A DNA stretch of 64,000 bases from an uncultured Pseudomonas sp. (GCF_946886105.1 NZ_CAMPHV010000011.1:1-64000), one strand, 5' to 3'; shown: positions 16,946-27,186, counted from the first letter of the stretch. Translations and numbers: made by a program. Notes: generated by a model from the letters alone, not told the origin.

Positions 16946-17941
16946 CTAACGCAGGCTGGCGAGTATGTCGAAAGCGCGCAATCGGTCGGCGAACTCGTAG
17001 AGGTCGCAGGTGAAGATCAGCTCGTCGGCGCCGGTCTGCTCGAGCAGCACCTCGAGGCGCGCGCGGATTTTCTCCGGGCCGCCGATCATCGCCATGCCGA
17101 GGAAGCTGCCGACCGCGTCCTTTTCATGGGGCAGCCACAGGCCTTCCATGCTTTTCACCGGTGGGCGTTGCACCAGGCTCTGGCCGCGGATCAGCGCGAG
17201 GATGCGCTGGTAGGCTGAGGTCGCCAGGTACTGCGCCTGCTCGTCGCTGTCCGCCGCGATCAGCGGCACGCCGAGCATCACATAGGGCTTGTCGAGCACC
17301 GCCGAAGGTTTGAAATGGTTGCGGTAGATGCGGATCGCCTCGTGCATCAGCCGCGGCGCGAAGTGCGAGGCGAAGGCGTAGGGCAAGCCTTTCTCGCCGG
17401 CCAGCTGGGCGCTGAACAGGCTGGAGCCGAGCAGCCAGATCGGCACTTCGGTGCCGCTGCCGGGCATGGCGATCACCCGTTGCCCCGGCGTGCGCGGGCC
17501 GAGATAGGCCTGCAGTTTCTCGACATCGCGGGGAAAATCCTCGGCGCTACCGGAGCGCTCGCGACGCAGGGCATGGGCGGTGAATTGATCGGCGCCCGGC
17601 GCGCGGCCCAGGCCCAGGTCGATGCGCCCGGGATAGAGTGTGGCGAGAGTGCCGAATTGTTCGGCGATTACCAGCGGCGCGTGGTTGGGCAGCATCACCC
17701 CACCGGCGCCGAGGCAAATGCGCGAGGTGCCGGCCGCCAGATAGCCGAGCAGCACCGCGGTGGCCGAGCTGGCGATACCGTCCATATTGTGGTGCTCGGC
17801 GACCCAGAAGCGGGTGAAGTCCAGACGCTCGACATGCTGGGCCAATGCCAGGGAATTATGCAGCGCCTGCTGCGGGCTGCCGTCGTCGCGGATCGGCGCC
17901 AGATCGAGGGTGGAAAATCGGGTGTGTGCTAGAGCGCTCAT
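16946..17941 (-). CDS. LLM-class flavin-dependent oxidoreductase (YhbW-like)
   Basis: 331-residue luciferase-like monooxygenase. Family marks include [19 protein letters not shown] (about 45-63), [23 protein letters not shown] (about 78-100), [12 protein letters not shown] (about 105-116), and the C-terminal [13 protein letters not shown]. It probably uses FMNH2 or F420-like reduced flavin. This subgroup (YhbW type, MsnO8-like) has no defined substrate in most bacteria. It is a single gene with GAGGCGG before ATG 17941. Confidence 0.88.
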   Translation of the reverse strand: MSALAHTRFSTLDLAPIRDDGSPQQALHNSLALAQHVERLDFTRFWVAEHHNMDGIASSATAVLLGYLAAGTSRICLGAGGVMLPNHAPLVIAEQFGTLATLYPGRIDLGLGRAPGADQFTAHALRRERSGSAEDFPRDVEKLQAYLGPRTPGQRVIAMPGSGTEVPIWLLGSSLFSAQLAGEKGLPYAFASHFAPRLMHEAIRIYRNHFKPSAVLDKPYVMLGVPLIAADSDEQAQYLATSAYQRILALIRGQSLVQRPPVKSMEGLWLPHEKDAVGSFLGMAMIGGPEKIRARLEVLLEQTGADELIFTCDLYEFADRLRAFDILASLR

Positions 17942-18062
17942 GGCTACCGCCTCGGGTTATGCAGCGGCTTGGGCGCACGGCTGCGGTTATATCCGAGTTA
18001 AATAGTGGGGTTTGTTTTGGGGATTCCAAGGGCGCGTAACCATCGCCGGCCTCATCCAAGCT

Positions 18063-18220
18063 CGTAGCCTGGATAAGCGCAGCGCAATCCGGGGCCGCAA
18101 TCCCGGATTGCGCCAAGGCTTATTCGGGCGACAACGCGGCATTCGCCGTCTTGTAGCCCGGATGCAATCCGGGGTGATGTTGACGTGGCGGCAATCTCCC
18201 CGGATTTCATCCGGGCTACT
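18063..18220. repeat. Cluster of CCGGAT/ATCCGG palindromic repeats
   Basis: Bases 18063-18220 hold at least four related units: GTAGCCTGGATAAGCGCAGC; GCAATCCGGGG with CCCGGATTGCG; GTAGCCCGGATGCAATCCGG; and CCCCGGATTTCATCCGGGCT. They fill most of the gap between the flavin oxidoreductase start and the dodecin gene. Confidence 0.7.
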
Positions 18221-18239
18221 ATCTGGGCTATATGAATGC

Positions 18240-18455
18240 CTAGCTATTGCTCAGGCGAAAGCCGATTTTCAGGGTGACCTGATAATGGCCGACCTTGCCG
18301 TCCTGGATATGTCCGCGAGTTTCCACCACCTCGAACCAATCCATATTGCGCACCGACTTGGCGCATTCGGCCAGGGCATTCTCGATGGCGTCTTCGATGC
18401 TGGTCTTGGACGAGCCGACGATTTCGATTTTCTTGTAGGTGTGGTGATCGGTCAT
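18240..18455 (-). CDS. Dodecin flavin-binding protein
   Basis: 71-residue dodecin, a small dodecameric protein that stores or buffers flavins. Full-length match to the family: HTYKKIEIVGSSKTSIEDAI at the start, the flavin-stacking Trp in NMDWFEVVETRG (about residues 39-41), and the GKVGHYQVTLKIGFRL strand at the end. ATG 18455 follows GGAGAATTGCC. It is a single gene. Confidence 0.95.
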   Translation of the reverse strand: MTDHHTYKKIEIVGSSKTSIEDAIENALAECAKSVRNMDWFEVVETRGHIQDGKVGHYQVTLKIGFRLSNS

Positions 18456-18591
18456 GGCAATTCTCCGTGGCTAAGACGTGAGGCGGGGGTTGCCCCTGAG
18501 CTGTCGACTGCATGGCAAATCGACAGGTTCCTGGTTTCACGCTAGCCAAGCACGGAGAAAGCACAAGCGCGGCAACGATTGCCGGCTTGGC

Positions 18592-18831
18592 TCAGAACTG
18601 CAGTTCGCTGCGCAGTTCGGCGACCTTGGCCTGCATCGCCGCAGTCAACTCGGCTGGATTGAGGCGCTCGATGATGCCTTGCAGGATGCGTTTCTCGTTG
18701 CCATCGACCACGCCATCGCGGCGGGCGATATCCACCAGGCTTTCCAGTTCATGCACCAGCAGTTTGCCGTCGTCGGCAAAGCATTGGATCGAACGGAAGG
18801 CCATTTCCAGGTAATCGCGGCTTTCTTTCAT
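18592..18831 (-). CDS. Conserved hypothetical protein, TrpI-linked
   Basis: 79-residue acidic helical protein (MKESRDYLEMAFRSIQCFAD, then HELESLVDIARRDGVVDGNE and a C-terminal helix). The GVVDGNEKRIL segment resembles the TerB/calcium-loop-like helical proteins, but I would not assign a function. It is conserved next to trpI in Pseudomonas as I recall (PA0038 type). ATG 18831 follows GGAG by eight bases and lies 57 bases after the trpI stop, so it may be co-transcribed with trpI. Confidence 0.75.
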   Translation of the reverse strand: MKESRDYLEMAFRSIQCFADDGKLLVHELESLVDIARRDGVVDGNEKRILQGIIERLNPAELTAAMQAKVAELRSELQF

Positions 18832-18888
18832 GCGGGCACTCCATGTGGGTGGCGCGTCCATCCGGCGGATGGCTCGGGCGCGCACAGG

Positions 18889-19800
18889 CTAATCGACGGC
18901 CGGGGCCTCGGCAAGATCGCCCAGTTCGGCCGCCAACCAGCGCGCCAACTGCGCCGCGCGCTGATCGCGACTGCGTAGCGGTTGCCACAGAGCCAGGCGC
19001 GCCGGCGTTTCGACGAAGCCCCAGGGCGCCAGCAGACGACCGGCCGCCAGGTCGTCGGCCACCAGCTGCTGCGGAGCGATGGCCACCCCAAGGCCGGCGG
19101 CGGCCGCCTCGAGCAGGTAGTAGAGGTGTTCGAAACCCTGGCCGTAACGCAACGCGCCGCTATCCAGGGCATTGCCGGCGGCCCAGCTCGGCCAGGCTTG
19201 CGGGCGCGAGCTGGTGTACAGCAGCGGCTCGCCGAGCAGCGCCGCGGCCGGTGCCCGGTGCAACTCGGCGAAGCGCGCATAACGCGGGCTGAGCACCGGG
19301 CCGATGCGTTCAGCGGCCAGCTCGAACACCTGCATATCGGCCGGCCAGGGCGGTTCGGCGAACAGCAGGGTGGCATCGACCTGGGGGCTGCGCGGGTCGA
19401 GTTCGCCGTGGCTGGTCGACAGTTGCAGGCGCAGCTCCGGCAGCTCGCGGTTGAGCCGATCCAGGCGCGGGATAAACCAGCGGGCCAATAGACTCCCGGG
19501 GCAACCGAGGACAAAAGGCGCGTCCTGAGTCTGGCGCTTGAGCTCGGCGCAAACCAGGCGCAGGCGCTCGAACGTCTCGCCCGCCGCATCGCGCAGACGC
19601 ATGCCGGCATCGGTGAGTTTTATGCCGCGGCCGTCCTTGCTCACCAGGCGGATGCCGAGTTCTTCCTCCAGGGCGCGGATCTGCCGGCTGATCGCGCCAT
19701 GCGTGACATGCAGCTCCTCGCCGGCCTTGCTGACGCTAAGCAAGCGGGCGGCGGCTTCGAAGGCGCGCAAGGCGTTGAGCGGCGGCAAGTCCTGGCTCAT
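18889..19800 (-). CDS. trpI: LysR-family activator of trpBA, TrpI
   Basis: 303-residue LysR regulator. The N-terminal helix-turn-helix ([21 protein letters not shown], then [19 protein letters not shown], residues 11-50) is followed by a LysR substrate domain. Its divergent position next to trpBA is the classic Pseudomonas arrangement, where TrpI binds indoleglycerol phosphate and activates trpBA while repressing itself. ATG 19800 is used, with AGGAAAA upstream; an 18-residue upstream extension is not supported. The operator sites must lie in 19801-19932. Confidence 0.94.
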   Translation of the reverse strand: MSQDLPPLNALRAFEAAARLLSVSKAGEELHVTHGAISRQIRALEEELGIRLVSKDGRGIKLTDAGMRLRDAAGETFERLRLVCAELKRQTQDAPFVLGCPGSLLARWFIPRLDRLNRELPELRLQLSTSHGELDPRSPQVDATLLFAEPPWPADMQVFELAAERIGPVLSPRYARFAELHRAPAAALLGEPLLYTSSRPQAWPSWAAGNALDSGALRYGQGFEHLYYLLEAAAAGLGVAIAPQQLVADDLAAGRLLAPWGFVETPARLALWQPLRSRDQRAAQLARWLAAELGDLAEAPAVD

Positions 19801-19932
19801 CTGTGAGTTTTCCTGACGTGTTTGCGCAATCTTATCGCTTTTGTCCCGGGCCACACAGCCTTATCCTTTGGCCATTGCCGTAGGGGCCCGATGCTGGCTC
19901 CTGCAAATCCTCGATACCCGCAGGAGAATGCC
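19801..19932. promoter_or_regulatory. trpI-trpBA divergent promoter region
   Basis: 132 bases between divergent start codons. In pseudomonads TrpI protects two adjacent sites here, giving indoleglycerol-phosphate-dependent activation of trpBA. The part next to trpI (19803-19832) holds a TGTGAG half-site and a TTTGCGCAA dyad that are candidate contacts. I could not fix the boxes precisely. A strong AGGAGA ribosome site precedes trpB. Confidence 0.6.
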
Positions 19933-21147
19933 ATGACTTCCTATCGCAGCGGCCCCGACGCCACCGGCCTGTTCGGCTCGTTCGGCGGCCAGTACGTCGC
20001 CGAAACCCTGATGCCGCTGATCCACGACCTGGCCGCCGAATACGAGAAGGCCAAGCTCGATCCCGAATTCGCCAAGGAGCTGGCCTATTTCCAGCGCGAT
20101 TTCGTCGGCCGCCCGAGCCCGCTGTATTTCGCCGAGCGCCTGACTGAGCATTGCGGCGGCGCGAAGATCTACTTCAAGCGTGAAGAGCTCAATCACACCG
20201 GCGCGCACAAGATCAACAACTGCATCGGCCAGGCCCTGCTCGCGCGGCGCATGGGCAAGAAACGCATCATCGCCGAGACCGGCGCCGGCATGCACGGCGT
20301 GGCCACCGCCACCGTGGCAGCGCGCTTCGGCATGGAATGCGTGATCTTTATGGGCACCACCGATATCGACCGGCAGCAGGCCAACGTCTTCCGCATGAAG
20401 CTGCTGGGCGCCACCGTGATCCCAGTGGTCGCCGGCACCGGCACCCTGAAAGACGCGATGAACGAAGCGCTGCGCGACTGGGTGACCAACGTCGACAACA
20501 CCTTCTACATGATCGGCACCGTGGCCGGCCCGCACCCCTATCCGGCGATGGTCCGCGACTTCCAGGCGGTGATCGGCAAGGAAACCCGCGAGCAGATCCT
20601 CGCCCAGGAAGGCCGTCTGCCCGACAGCCTGGTGGCCTGCATTGGCGGCGGCTCCAACGCCATCGGCCTGTTCCACCCCTTCCTCGACGATAAAGAGATA
20701 CAAATCATCGGTGTCGAAGCGGCGGGTTACGGTATCGAAACCGGCAAGCACGCGGCCAGCCTCAACGGCGGCGTACCGGGCGTGCTGCACGGCAACCGCA
20801 CCTTCCTGCTGCAGGACGACGATGGCCAGATCATCGACGCCCACTCGATTTCCGCCGGCCTCGACTACCCCGGCATCGGCCCCGAGCACGCCTGGTTGCA
20901 TGAGATCGGCCGCGTCGAATACACCTCGGTGACCGACGACGAAGCGCTCAAGGCCTTCCATACCTGCTGCCGCCTCGAGGGCATCATCCCGGCCCTGGAA
21001 AGCGCCCACGCCCTGGCCGAAGCCTTCAAGCGCGCGCCGACCCTGCCGAAAGACCACCTGATGGTGATCAACCTGTCCGGGCGCGGTGACAAGGATATGC
21101 AGACCGTTATGCACCACATGCAACAAGATCAGCAGGAGAAACACTGA
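19933..21147 (+). CDS. trpB: Tryptophan synthase beta chain
   Basis: 404-residue PLP enzyme that condenses indole with serine to give tryptophan, in the alpha2-beta2 complex. The PLP lysine is in [10 protein letters not shown] (about residue 94), the phosphate loop is GGGSNAIG (about 239-246), and [11 protein letters not shown] is conserved. ATG 19933 follows AGGAGA. The stop overlaps the trpA start by one base (TGATG), giving equimolar coupled synthesis. It is activated by TrpI. Confidence 0.97.
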   Translation: MTSYRSGPDATGLFGSFGGQYVAETLMPLIHDLAAEYEKAKLDPEFAKELAYFQRDFVGRPSPLYFAERLTEHCGGAKIYFKREELNHTGAHKINNCIGQALLARRMGKKRIIAETGAGMHGVATATVAARFGMECVIFMGTTDIDRQQANVFRMKLLGATVIPVVAGTGTLKDAMNEALRDWVTNVDNTFYMIGTVAGPHPYPAMVRDFQAVIGKETREQILAQEGRLPDSLVACIGGGSNAIGLFHPFLDDKEIQIIGVEAAGYGIETGKHAASLNGGVPGVLHGNRTFLLQDDDGQIIDAHSISAGLDYPGIGPEHAWLHEIGRVEYTSVTDDEALKAFHTCCRLEGIIPALESAHALAEAFKRAPTLPKDHLMVINLSGRGDKDMQTVMHHMQQDQQEKH

Positions 21148-21956
21148 TGAGCCGTCTGCAGAGCCGTTTTGCCCAGCTCAAGCAAGAAAACCGCGCCGCC
21201 CTGGTGACCTTCGTTACCGGCGGCGACCCGAACTACGACACCTCGCTGAAGATTCTCAAGGGCCTGCCGGCCGCAGGCGCCGATGTGATCGAACTGGGCA
21301 TGCCCTTCACCGACCCCATGGCCGACGGTCCGGCAATCCAGCTGGCGAACATTCGCGCCCTGGCCGCCAAGCAGGACCTGGCCAAAACCCTGCAGATGGT
21401 TCGCGAATTCCGTAAGGAAGAACAAGACACGCCGCTGGTACTGATGGGCTACTTCAACCCGATCCACAAGATGGGCGTCGCGCGCTTTATCGCCGAGGCG
21501 GTGGAAGCCGGCGTCGACGGCCTGATCGTCGTCGACTTGCCGCCAGAACATAACGCCGACCTGTGCGACCCGGCGCAAGCCGCGGGCCTGGATTTCATCC
21601 GCCTGACCACCCCGACCACCGACGACAAGCGCCTGCCCAAAGTACTGGGCGGCAGCTCCGGCTTCGTCTACTACGTTTCGGTGGCCGGCGTCACCGGCGC
21701 CGGCTCGGCCACCATCGAGCATGTCGAACAAGCCGTGGCGCGCCTGCGCCGGCATACCGATCTGCCGATCAGCATCGGCTTCGGCATCCGCACCCCGGAA
21801 CACGCGGCGACCATCGCCCGCCTGGCCGACGGCGTGGTGGTCGGCTCGGCGCTGATCGACCAGATCGCCAACGCCGAAACCGACGCCCAGGCGGTGGACG
21901 GCGTGCTCGGCCTGTGTAAATCCCTGGCCGACGGCGTGCGTGGCGCGCGGGTGTAA
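21147..21956 (+). CDS. trpA: Tryptophan synthase alpha chain
   Basis: 269-residue TIM-barrel subunit that cleaves indoleglycerol phosphate and passes indole to TrpB. The catalytic Glu is in [16 protein letters not shown] (about 51) and the Asp in the same segment (about 62). The phosphate site includes [10 protein letters not shown] (about 211) and VVGSALI (about 232). It is full length and coupled to trpB by a TGATG overlap. The downstream gap contains large palindromic repeats rather than an obvious T-run terminator. Confidence 0.97.
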   Translation: MSRLQSRFAQLKQENRAALVTFVTGGDPNYDTSLKILKGLPAAGADVIELGMPFTDPMADGPAIQLANIRALAAKQDLAKTLQMVREFRKEEQDTPLVLMGYFNPIHKMGVARFIAEAVEAGVDGLIVVDLPPEHNADLCDPAQAAGLDFIRLTTPTTDDKRLPKVLGGSSGFVYYVSVAGVTGAGSATIEHVEQAVARLRRHTDLPISIGFGIRTPEHAATIARLADGVVVGSALIDQIANAETDAQAVDGVLGLCKSLADGVRGARV

Positions 21957-22010
21957 TGATAGCCACCGAACGACCTCGTAGCGCGCGGTTGCAACGGCGA
22001 GCGCCAAACC

Positions 22011-22168
22011 CGTAGCCCGGGTTAGCCGCCTGCGCGGTGGCCTGGTAAATAGAGATAAAGGCGGCGGCGTAACCCGGGAATGGTGGCAACGCTATGTTGG
22101 GTTACGCGGCGTTCGATAGTGGTGTCGTTCGAGCGTTACGGGTGTGCGCCGCTAACCCAACCTACGGG
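22011..22168. repeat. Palindromic intergenic repeat cluster (TAACCCAA/TAACCCGG family)
   Basis: CGTAGCCCGGGTTAGCCGCC near 22011-22030 is mirrored by GGCGGCGTAACCCGGG at 22062-22077, and TGTTGGGTTACGCGGCG at 22095-22111 by CGCCGCTAACCCAACCTACG at 22147-22166. It lies at the convergent junction of trpA and the next gene. Confidence 0.75.
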
Positions 22169-22707
22169 TCTACCAATCGCAACCTCTCCAATTGCTCGAG
22201 GGCGGCGCGGGCTTCGTCGATTTCTTCGGCGCTGCGTTCGCCGGATTGCGCAGCCTGTTCGATGCGCTCACGAATCGCCGGAATTTGCTGCACACCGCTG
22301 GCGTAGGCCTGGATCAGCGCGCGGCTTTGCTTGTCCTCGAACGCCTGGTATTGCGCCGGGTCGGCCAGTTGCGCCGGCGTGGCCTGTTCGCGCGGTTTCA
22401 GTGTGCCGAGCTGCGGGCTGCGCGGGTCGCCCTGGTCGGCCATCAGCTGCATCAGCACCAGCGCCTCCTCGGCGTTTAACCCGGGCTCGACACTGCGATC
22501 GACGACCGCCGCCGTCGACACCGGAACGGCTGCGACGGGCAATGCGCGCGGTTCGGGCTCAGGCGACGAGAGCGGTTCCATCGAGCGATCTGGCGCCATC
22601 TCGGGCACCACGACCGGAGCAACCGGCGGCGTACTCGGAGCCAACCAAACACCCAGGGCCACTGCCACAGTGGCGGAGCACAAAGCCCCGATAAGCCAAA
22701 GCCTCAC
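22162..22707 (-). CDS. Hypothetical membrane-anchored protein
   Basis: 181-residue protein of unknown function. Residues 2-22 are a single hydrophobic anchor or signal. A Pro/Val-rich linker (about 25-65) is probably extended across the periplasm, and a charged helical C-terminal region (about 75-180, rich in Gln, Glu, Ala) may form a coiled coil. The start is GTG 22707, overlapping the upstream isomerase stop by four bases (GTGA), with AAGG before it. It belongs to a three-gene unit, plcB-ppiC-this gene. That order is shared with P. aeruginosa as I recall it and hints at a role in export or folding of the phospholipase. Confidence 0.72.
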   Translation of the reverse strand: MRLWLIGALCSATVAVALGVWLAPSTPPVAPVVVPEMAPDRSMEPLSSPEPEPRALPVAAVPVSTAAVVDRSVEPGLNAEEALVLMQLMADQGDPRSPQLGTLKPREQATPAQLADPAQYQAFEDKQSRALIQAYASGVQQIPAIRERIEQAAQSGERSAEEIDEARAALEQLERLRLVDP

Positions 22708-23954
22708 AGCCCTTCGACCTTGGCATTGGCCAGCAATGCATCGACGCGCTGCTGGAATTCGCGGCTCAGTTGCTCCTTGGCCACCGCCTGATTGACCTCG
22801 TAGCGCACGCTGGGGTCGCTGAGCGGCAGCTGTTTGTCCGCACGGCTGCGCACCTGAACGATCTCGAAGGCGCCGTCGATCAGCATCGGCTGGGAAATGC
22901 TGCCGGTCTTCTGCAACAGCGCGGTTTTACGCAGAAAATCCAGCTGCGCATCCTGCGGGCGGATCAGGCCGAGATCACCGGGTGGCGTTTGGCTTTTGTC
23001 GTCAGCCAGCGAATAGCGATGCACCGCTTCGTCGAAAGCCAGCCCAGCCTGTAGCTCTGCATATACCTGGTCGGCGGTGGCCTGATCGGCCAGACGGATA
23101 TGCGCGGCCTGCACCTGGGCGACATTGAGGAACAGCGGCAGATTGCGCCGGTAGTAGGCCTCGGCGTCGGCATCGCTGACCTGTCGGGCGCGCTGTTTGA
23201 GGCTGTCGGTTTCGTGGTGGAAGTCGTTGTGCAGGCCGAGCTGGTGCAGGTATTTGTGGCGGATCAGTTTGTCGCGCACCAGTTGGCGCAAGCCGGCCTG
23301 TTCGGCGGCGCTGAAACCCTTTTTCCCGAGCTGATACCAGAGGTAATCGCGCTGCGCCTGCTGGCGCACCTGCTCGGCGAGGTAAGCCAGATTGCCCTGT
23401 TGCAGCTCGACCTGGCCCTGGACATTGTCGCCCTGGTACAGATCCAGCAGCGTCAGCTGGCGCTCGGCCTGGCCGGGGAACTGCCAGGCGATCAGCTTCA
23501 GCGCCGCCGCCTCGGCCTGTTGCGCCGCGCTCAGTTGCAGGCTGTCGAGCACCACGCCTTGCTGCGGCGGCGCAAGAATCCGCCGCAAGCGTTCGCTGCT
23601 CAGCCCCTGCGGTTGGCGTAGGAACGGCCGTACGTCCCCATCGAACTGCTTGCCGTAGACCTGCTCGATCAGGTTGGCGGCTTCGCGTTCGACCAGCACC
23701 TCGAGGTCGCGGCGGTACTTGTCGTTAAGCTCTCCTTCCACCTCCCGAGCCAGCAGGTGGTTCTCCGCCAGGCCGGTGCGCAGCAGGCGCAGGTCGGTGT
23801 TGAATTTGACCCGGGTCATGGCCGTTTCCAACACCTCGATGCTCTTGCCGGGCAGGCGCTCGTCGTCGATGCGCAGATCCTGACTGGCCGGGGCCGACAG
23901 GCAGATGCCGGTCAGCCCCAGTACCAGCGAAGCGCGCAGGGATGTACCCAGCAC
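22704..23954 (-). CDS. Periplasmic PpiC-type peptidylprolyl isomerase
   Basis: 416-residue exported chaperone-like isomerase. It has a signal peptide (LVLGLTGICLSAPA), a long helical N-terminal domain to about residue 265, then a parvulin domain (about 270-375) with VQAAHIRLADQATADQVYAEL, FDEAVHRYSLADDKS and GDLGLIRPQD. The architecture is SurA/PrsA-like. Start GTG 23954 falls directly after the plcB stop, with no gap. Pairing with a secreted phospholipase suggests it folds that substrate (inference). Confidence 0.85.
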   Translation of the reverse strand: MLGTSLRASLVLGLTGICLSAPASQDLRIDDERLPGKSIEVLETAMTRVKFNTDLRLLRTGLAENHLLAREVEGELNDKYRRDLEVLVEREAANLIEQVYGKQFDGDVRPFLRQPQGLSSERLRRILAPPQQGVVLDSLQLSAAQQAEAAALKLIAWQFPGQAERQLTLLDLYQGDNVQGQVELQQGNLAYLAEQVRQQAQRDYLWYQLGKKGFSAAEQAGLRQLVRDKLIRHKYLHQLGLHNDFHHETDSLKQRARQVSDADAEAYYRRNLPLFLNVAQVQAAHIRLADQATADQVYAELQAGLAFDEAVHRYSLADDKSQTPPGDLGLIRPQDAQLDFLRKTALLQKTGSISQPMLIDGAFEIVQVRSRADKQLPLSDPSVRYEVNQAVAKEQLSREFQQRVDALLANAKVEGL

Positions 23955-24944
23955 TTAGAGGCCGCCCTGGCCGTAGAAGCTGTTGGCGCCCTTGGTCAGC
24001 ACGCTGACGGTCAGCGCGATGGATTCCGGGATCAGTTCCTTGGCGATGCGCAGGCGGGTGGCGTAGCTGGTGTCGTACAACGGCTCGGGGCGCTGGTAGG
24101 CGACTTGTGCGGTCTGGGTCAACAGATCGCGGATCGGCCGTTGCGGGTCGTAGGCGCCGACCCGGCCGGCCACCGCGGTCATGTCGTTGAGGCCTTCGCT
24201 GAAGTAATGGTCGTCGACCCAGCCTTCCCAGCCGGAATGACCGTTGCCCGAGGTGACCCAAGCATGGTGCGGCTGCGCCACGTCGCCGGTGGTGTGCAGC
24301 GAGTAGCCGATGGTTTGCAGCGAGGGCGCGGTCTTGAACTGATCGAACCAGTACTTGGCGAGGTTATCGATGGGCTGGAAGGCGGCGGTCTGGAAATCGC
24401 CGTAGTGGCTCTGCCAGTCGGAATTGCTGCCTTGGCGGTAGTGCGCCTCGGTGGTGTCGAAGTCGCTCTTTTTCAGCTCGCGGTTGTACAGGTAGACCAT
24501 GGCATACCAGTCGACATCGCCGCTCCAGCTGCCGTCGACCTTGCGGTAGCGGTAGTCGTAACCGCCGTGGTCGTTGCCATGGGCGTCGCCCTGGCGGGCC
24601 ATGTTGATGAAGTGCCAGTAGGAGGTGTAGTTGACGATGGAAGCCGCGGCGCCATACACAGGCGCATGCTCGTAGCCGACCCACCAACCGCCGAGGCGGG
24701 TGTCCTGGAAGTCGTCGACATCGTAGGCCGCCTGGCCGAGGATCTCGCCGGCACGGGCCTCGCTGCCGGCGGCGCCGACGTAGAACTGATAGGCGCGTTT
24801 CATCTCAGGCGTGGCGTAGGCCGAATTGAGAAAGGCCAGGGCATCCTTGACGATATTTTTATGGGTGGGTTGCGACCAGGCGCTGGCCTGGCCGGCGGCA
24901 AAAGCCAGGCCTAGACCAGCTACGAGAGTGGTGAGGGTTTTCAT
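23955..24944 (-). CDS. plcB: Secreted zinc phospholipase C (PlcB type)
   Basis: 329-residue exported enzyme. The signal peptide ends at AAGQASA so that the mature protein begins with Trp (WSQPTHKNIV). This is the hallmark of zinc phospholipase C / S1-P1 nuclease folds, where the N-terminal Trp ligates zinc. Further ligand segments are YDVDDFQD (about 83-90), LHTTGDVAQPHHAW (about 218-231) and a His/Asp-rich VDDHYFSEG. It is like P. aeruginosa PlcB (PA0026), which degrades phosphatidylethanolamine. ATG 24944 has only a weak ribosome site. It is the first gene of the plcB-ppiC-hypothetical unit. Confidence 0.88.
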   Translation of the reverse strand: MKTLTTLVAGLGLAFAAGQASAWSQPTHKNIVKDALAFLNSAYATPEMKRAYQFYVGAAGSEARAGEILGQAAYDVDDFQDTRLGGWWVGYEHAPVYGAAASIVNYTSYWHFINMARQGDAHGNDHGGYDYRYRKVDGSWSGDVDWYAMVYLYNRELKKSDFDTTEAHYRQGSNSDWQSHYGDFQTAAFQPIDNLAKYWFDQFKTAPSLQTIGYSLHTTGDVAQPHHAWVTSGNGHSGWEGWVDDHYFSEGLNDMTAVAGRVGAYDPQRPIRDLLTQTAQVAYQRPEPLYDTSYATRLRIAKELIPESIALTVSVLTKGANSFYGQGGL

Positions 24945-25070
24945 GGGGAAGGCGCTCTGCTTTGTTGTTGGAGTTGAGCAGTAATAGCCGGCGTTTATGG
25001 CAAAACCGTTGCAACGCCGCACTCCAACTTAAGCGCGATTAACAAACCCTACTCAACCCAACCAAAGGAT

Positions 25071-25092
25071 GGGTTTGGTATAGACCAAACCC
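25071..25092. other. 8-base-stem hairpin between pbpG and plcB
   Basis: GGGTTTGG, six bases, CCAAACCC forms a perfect stem between the 3' end of pbpG and the plcB promoter. No T-run follows on the minus strand, so it may be a weak terminator, an RNA structure or a protein-binding dyad. Confidence 0.4.
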
Positions 25093-25119
25093 AAAAACAT
25101 ACCCCTTCACACTGCAACG

Positions 25120-26028
25120 CTACTGCGCCGCATGCAGTTGCCGTTCGGCCATTTTCTGTTTGCGGTAGCTGATGGCGGCGGCCGGCACCGGGGTGACCTT
25201 GCCGGTTTCCAGCCAGCGCTTGAGGCGGTTGGCGTCGGCCATGTGGGTGTATTTGCCGAAGGCGTCGAGCACCACGAACGCCACCGGCTTGTTGGCCATG
25301 TGGGTGCGCATCACCAGGCAGTGGCCCGCGGCGTTGGTGAAGCCGGTCTTGGTCACCTGGATGTCCCAACCCGGCTTGCGTACCAGCGCATTGGTATTGC
25401 GAAAACCCAGGGTGTAATTGGGTTTGCGGAAGGCCACGGTGCGCTCGGAGGTGATGCTCAATTCGGTGAGCAGCGGGTAGCTGGCGGTGGCCTTGAGCAA
25501 CAGCACCAGGTCGCGGGCGGTGGAGACGTTATGCAGCGACAGCCCGGTCGGTTCGACGAACCGCGTGCTGTGCATGCCCAAGGCCTTGGCCTTGGCATTC
25601 ATCGCCGCGATAAAAGCGTTGTAGCCGCCCGGATAGTGATGGGCCAGGCTCGATGCCGCACGGTTCTCCGAGGACATCAGCGCCAGCAGCAGCATGTCGT
25701 GGCGGCTGAGCTCGCTGCCGATACGCACCCGCGAATAGACGCCGCGCATCTCCCAGTTGTCGCGGATGGTGATCGGCAAGACCTGCTCCAACGGTTGCTT
25801 GGCATCCAGGGTCACCATGCCGGTCATCAATTTGGTCACCGAGGCGATCGGCACCACCATGTCCGGGTTGCTGGCGTAGAGCACTTGATTGGTCTTGAGG
25901 TCGACCAGCATGGCGCTGCCGGCGGCGAGTTCTTGCTGCGCCGGGACCTTGGGCGCGGCCAGGCTGTGCGATGCGACGACAAGGCCGCCGCAAAGCAGCA
26001 AGCTTAATAACGAATGGCGAAGTTTCAC
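25120..26028 (-). CDS. pbpG: D-alanyl-D-alanine endopeptidase (PBP7)
   Basis: 302-residue periplasmic serine peptidase that trims peptidoglycan cross-links. The penicillin-binding triad is complete: SVTK (about 63-66), SEN (about 119-121) and KTG (about 227-229). There is a signal peptide in the first 25 residues ([15 protein letters not shown]). The start is GTG 26028; no in-frame ATG precedes the signal core. It is monocistronic, between the plcB unit and the betR gene. Confidence 0.95.
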   Translation of the reverse strand: MKLRHSLLSLLLCGGLVVASHSLAAPKVPAQQELAAGSAMLVDLKTNQVLYASNPDMVVPIASVTKLMTGMVTLDAKQPLEQVLPITIRDNWEMRGVYSRVRIGSELSRHDMLLLALMSSENRAASSLAHHYPGGYNAFIAAMNAKAKALGMHSTRFVEPTGLSLHNVSTARDLVLLLKATASYPLLTELSITSERTVAFRKPNYTLGFRNTNALVRKPGWDIQVTKTGFTNAAGHCLVMRTHMANKPVAFVVLDAFGKYTHMADANRLKRWLETGKVTPVPAAAISYRKQKMAERQLHAAQ

Positions 26029-26162
26029 GGCAGCGGTTCACAGAGTCGGTGGGCGGGAGCGGCGTGCGCAGCGGGGCGCGAGTATACGCAACGCAACGGT
26101 ACTTGGAGTTTAGGATGTTTTCCAAGCGTCAACTTTCTGTCCGCCGAGCGGTGCGCTTGTTC

Positions 26163-27074
26163 TCAGGCGGCAACGCGCAGTTCGGCCTGCAACCAGTCGA
26201 CAAAGGCCTGGGTCAGGCGCTGCCGACGTTTGCGCTCGGGCAACACCAGGTAATAACCGTGGGCGGAGTGCGCGACCTCGGCGCATACCCGGCACAGCAG
26301 TTTCTGCGCGAGCAACTCGTCGACCAGATGCCGCCAACCGATCGCCACGCCCTGGCCGGCGATCGCCGCCTGGATCAGCAGGGTGTAGTTATCGAAACGC
26401 AGGCTGCCGGGGCTGGGCGCCTCGACGATACCGTAGGCCTGGAACAGGCCGTTCCAGTCGAACCAGCGACTGCGGCTTTCCGGGCGCAGGTGCAGCAGCG
26501 GCAATTCGACCAGGGCCTCGACCGGTAACGGCAGCGGACGATCCTTGAGCAGGCCCGGGCTGCATACCGCGAACACTTCCTCGAAGAACAGCAACTGCGC
26601 CTCGGCATGCTTGAAACGGCCATCACCGAAGCTGATCGCCACATCGATCTCCGACGACAGGGCGCCCAGGTCGCGTTCGCTGGTGATCAGGCTGACATCC
26701 ACCTCGGGGTGCAGCTGGTGAAAGCGCTGCAAGCGCGGCATCAGCCAATAGGCGGCGAAAGCGAAATCGGTGGCCACCTGCAGCACCTCGTGCTGCTGCT
26801 GCGCGGTCACCGCCTGCAGCCCGGCATCCAGGCTGTGCAGGCCATCCTGCGCATAGCGCAGCAACAGCGTGCCGGCCTCGGTCAGGACGATGCCGCGGTA
26901 GACGCGGTCGAACAGGCGCACCGCCAGCTGCTGCTCGAGCCGTTTGATTTGCTGGCTGATCGCCGGTTGGCTGCTGCCGAGCTCGGCCGCCGCCGCGGTG
27001 AAACTCAGCTGCCGGGCCGCGGATTCGAACACCCGCAACACGTCCAACGACAGTCCTTCGAGCTGCCTAAACAT
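26163..27074 (-). CDS. betR: LysR-family regulator of choline sulfate use, BetR-like
   Basis: 303-residue LysR regulator. The helix-turn-helix is VLRVFESAARQLSFTAAAAE, then LGSSQPAISQQIKRLEQQLA (about 12-51), followed by a substrate domain (about 95-300). It is transcribed away from betC across 112 bases. In Pseudomonas the regulator divergent from choline sulfatase controls choline-O-sulfate use, so the inducer is probably choline-O-sulfate or a sulfur-status signal (family knowledge; not visible in sequence). Confidence 0.85.
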   Translation of the reverse strand: MFRQLEGLSLDVLRVFESAARQLSFTAAAAELGSSQPAISQQIKRLEQQLAVRLFDRVYRGIVLTEAGTLLLRYAQDGLHSLDAGLQAVTAQQQHEVLQVATDFAFAAYWLMPRLQRFHQLHPEVDVSLITSERDLGALSSEIDVAISFGDGRFKHAEAQLLFFEEVFAVCSPGLLKDRPLPLPVEALVELPLLHLRPESRSRWFDWNGLFQAYGIVEAPSPGSLRFDNYTLLIQAAIAGQGVAIGWRHLVDELLAQKLLCRVCAEVAHSAHGYYLVLPERKRRQRLTQAFVDWLQAELRVAA

Positions 27075-27186
27075 AAGCTGTAGTTATCCAATGCATGTAT
27101 CCAGGCCGGGTTTACCCGATTTTTTGTAGGGCAGATGATCGAAGCCGCAATGTCGCATAAATATTAGATATGGAATAGCGCGCCCC
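27075..27186. promoter_or_regulatory. betR-betC divergent promoter region
   Basis: 112 AT-leaning bases between divergent genes. ATAAATATTAGATATGG (27157-27173) looks like a -10 area with partial dyad symmetry for betC. TAAGCTGTAGTTATCC (27075-27090) lies next to the betR start. LysR T-N11-A contacts are expected here, but I could not fix them. Confidence 0.5.

Noticed and set aside
25071..25092. Hairpin as a proven terminator for pbpG
   Set aside because: The stem is perfect but there is no T-run on the minus strand; kept only as an unclassified hairpin.
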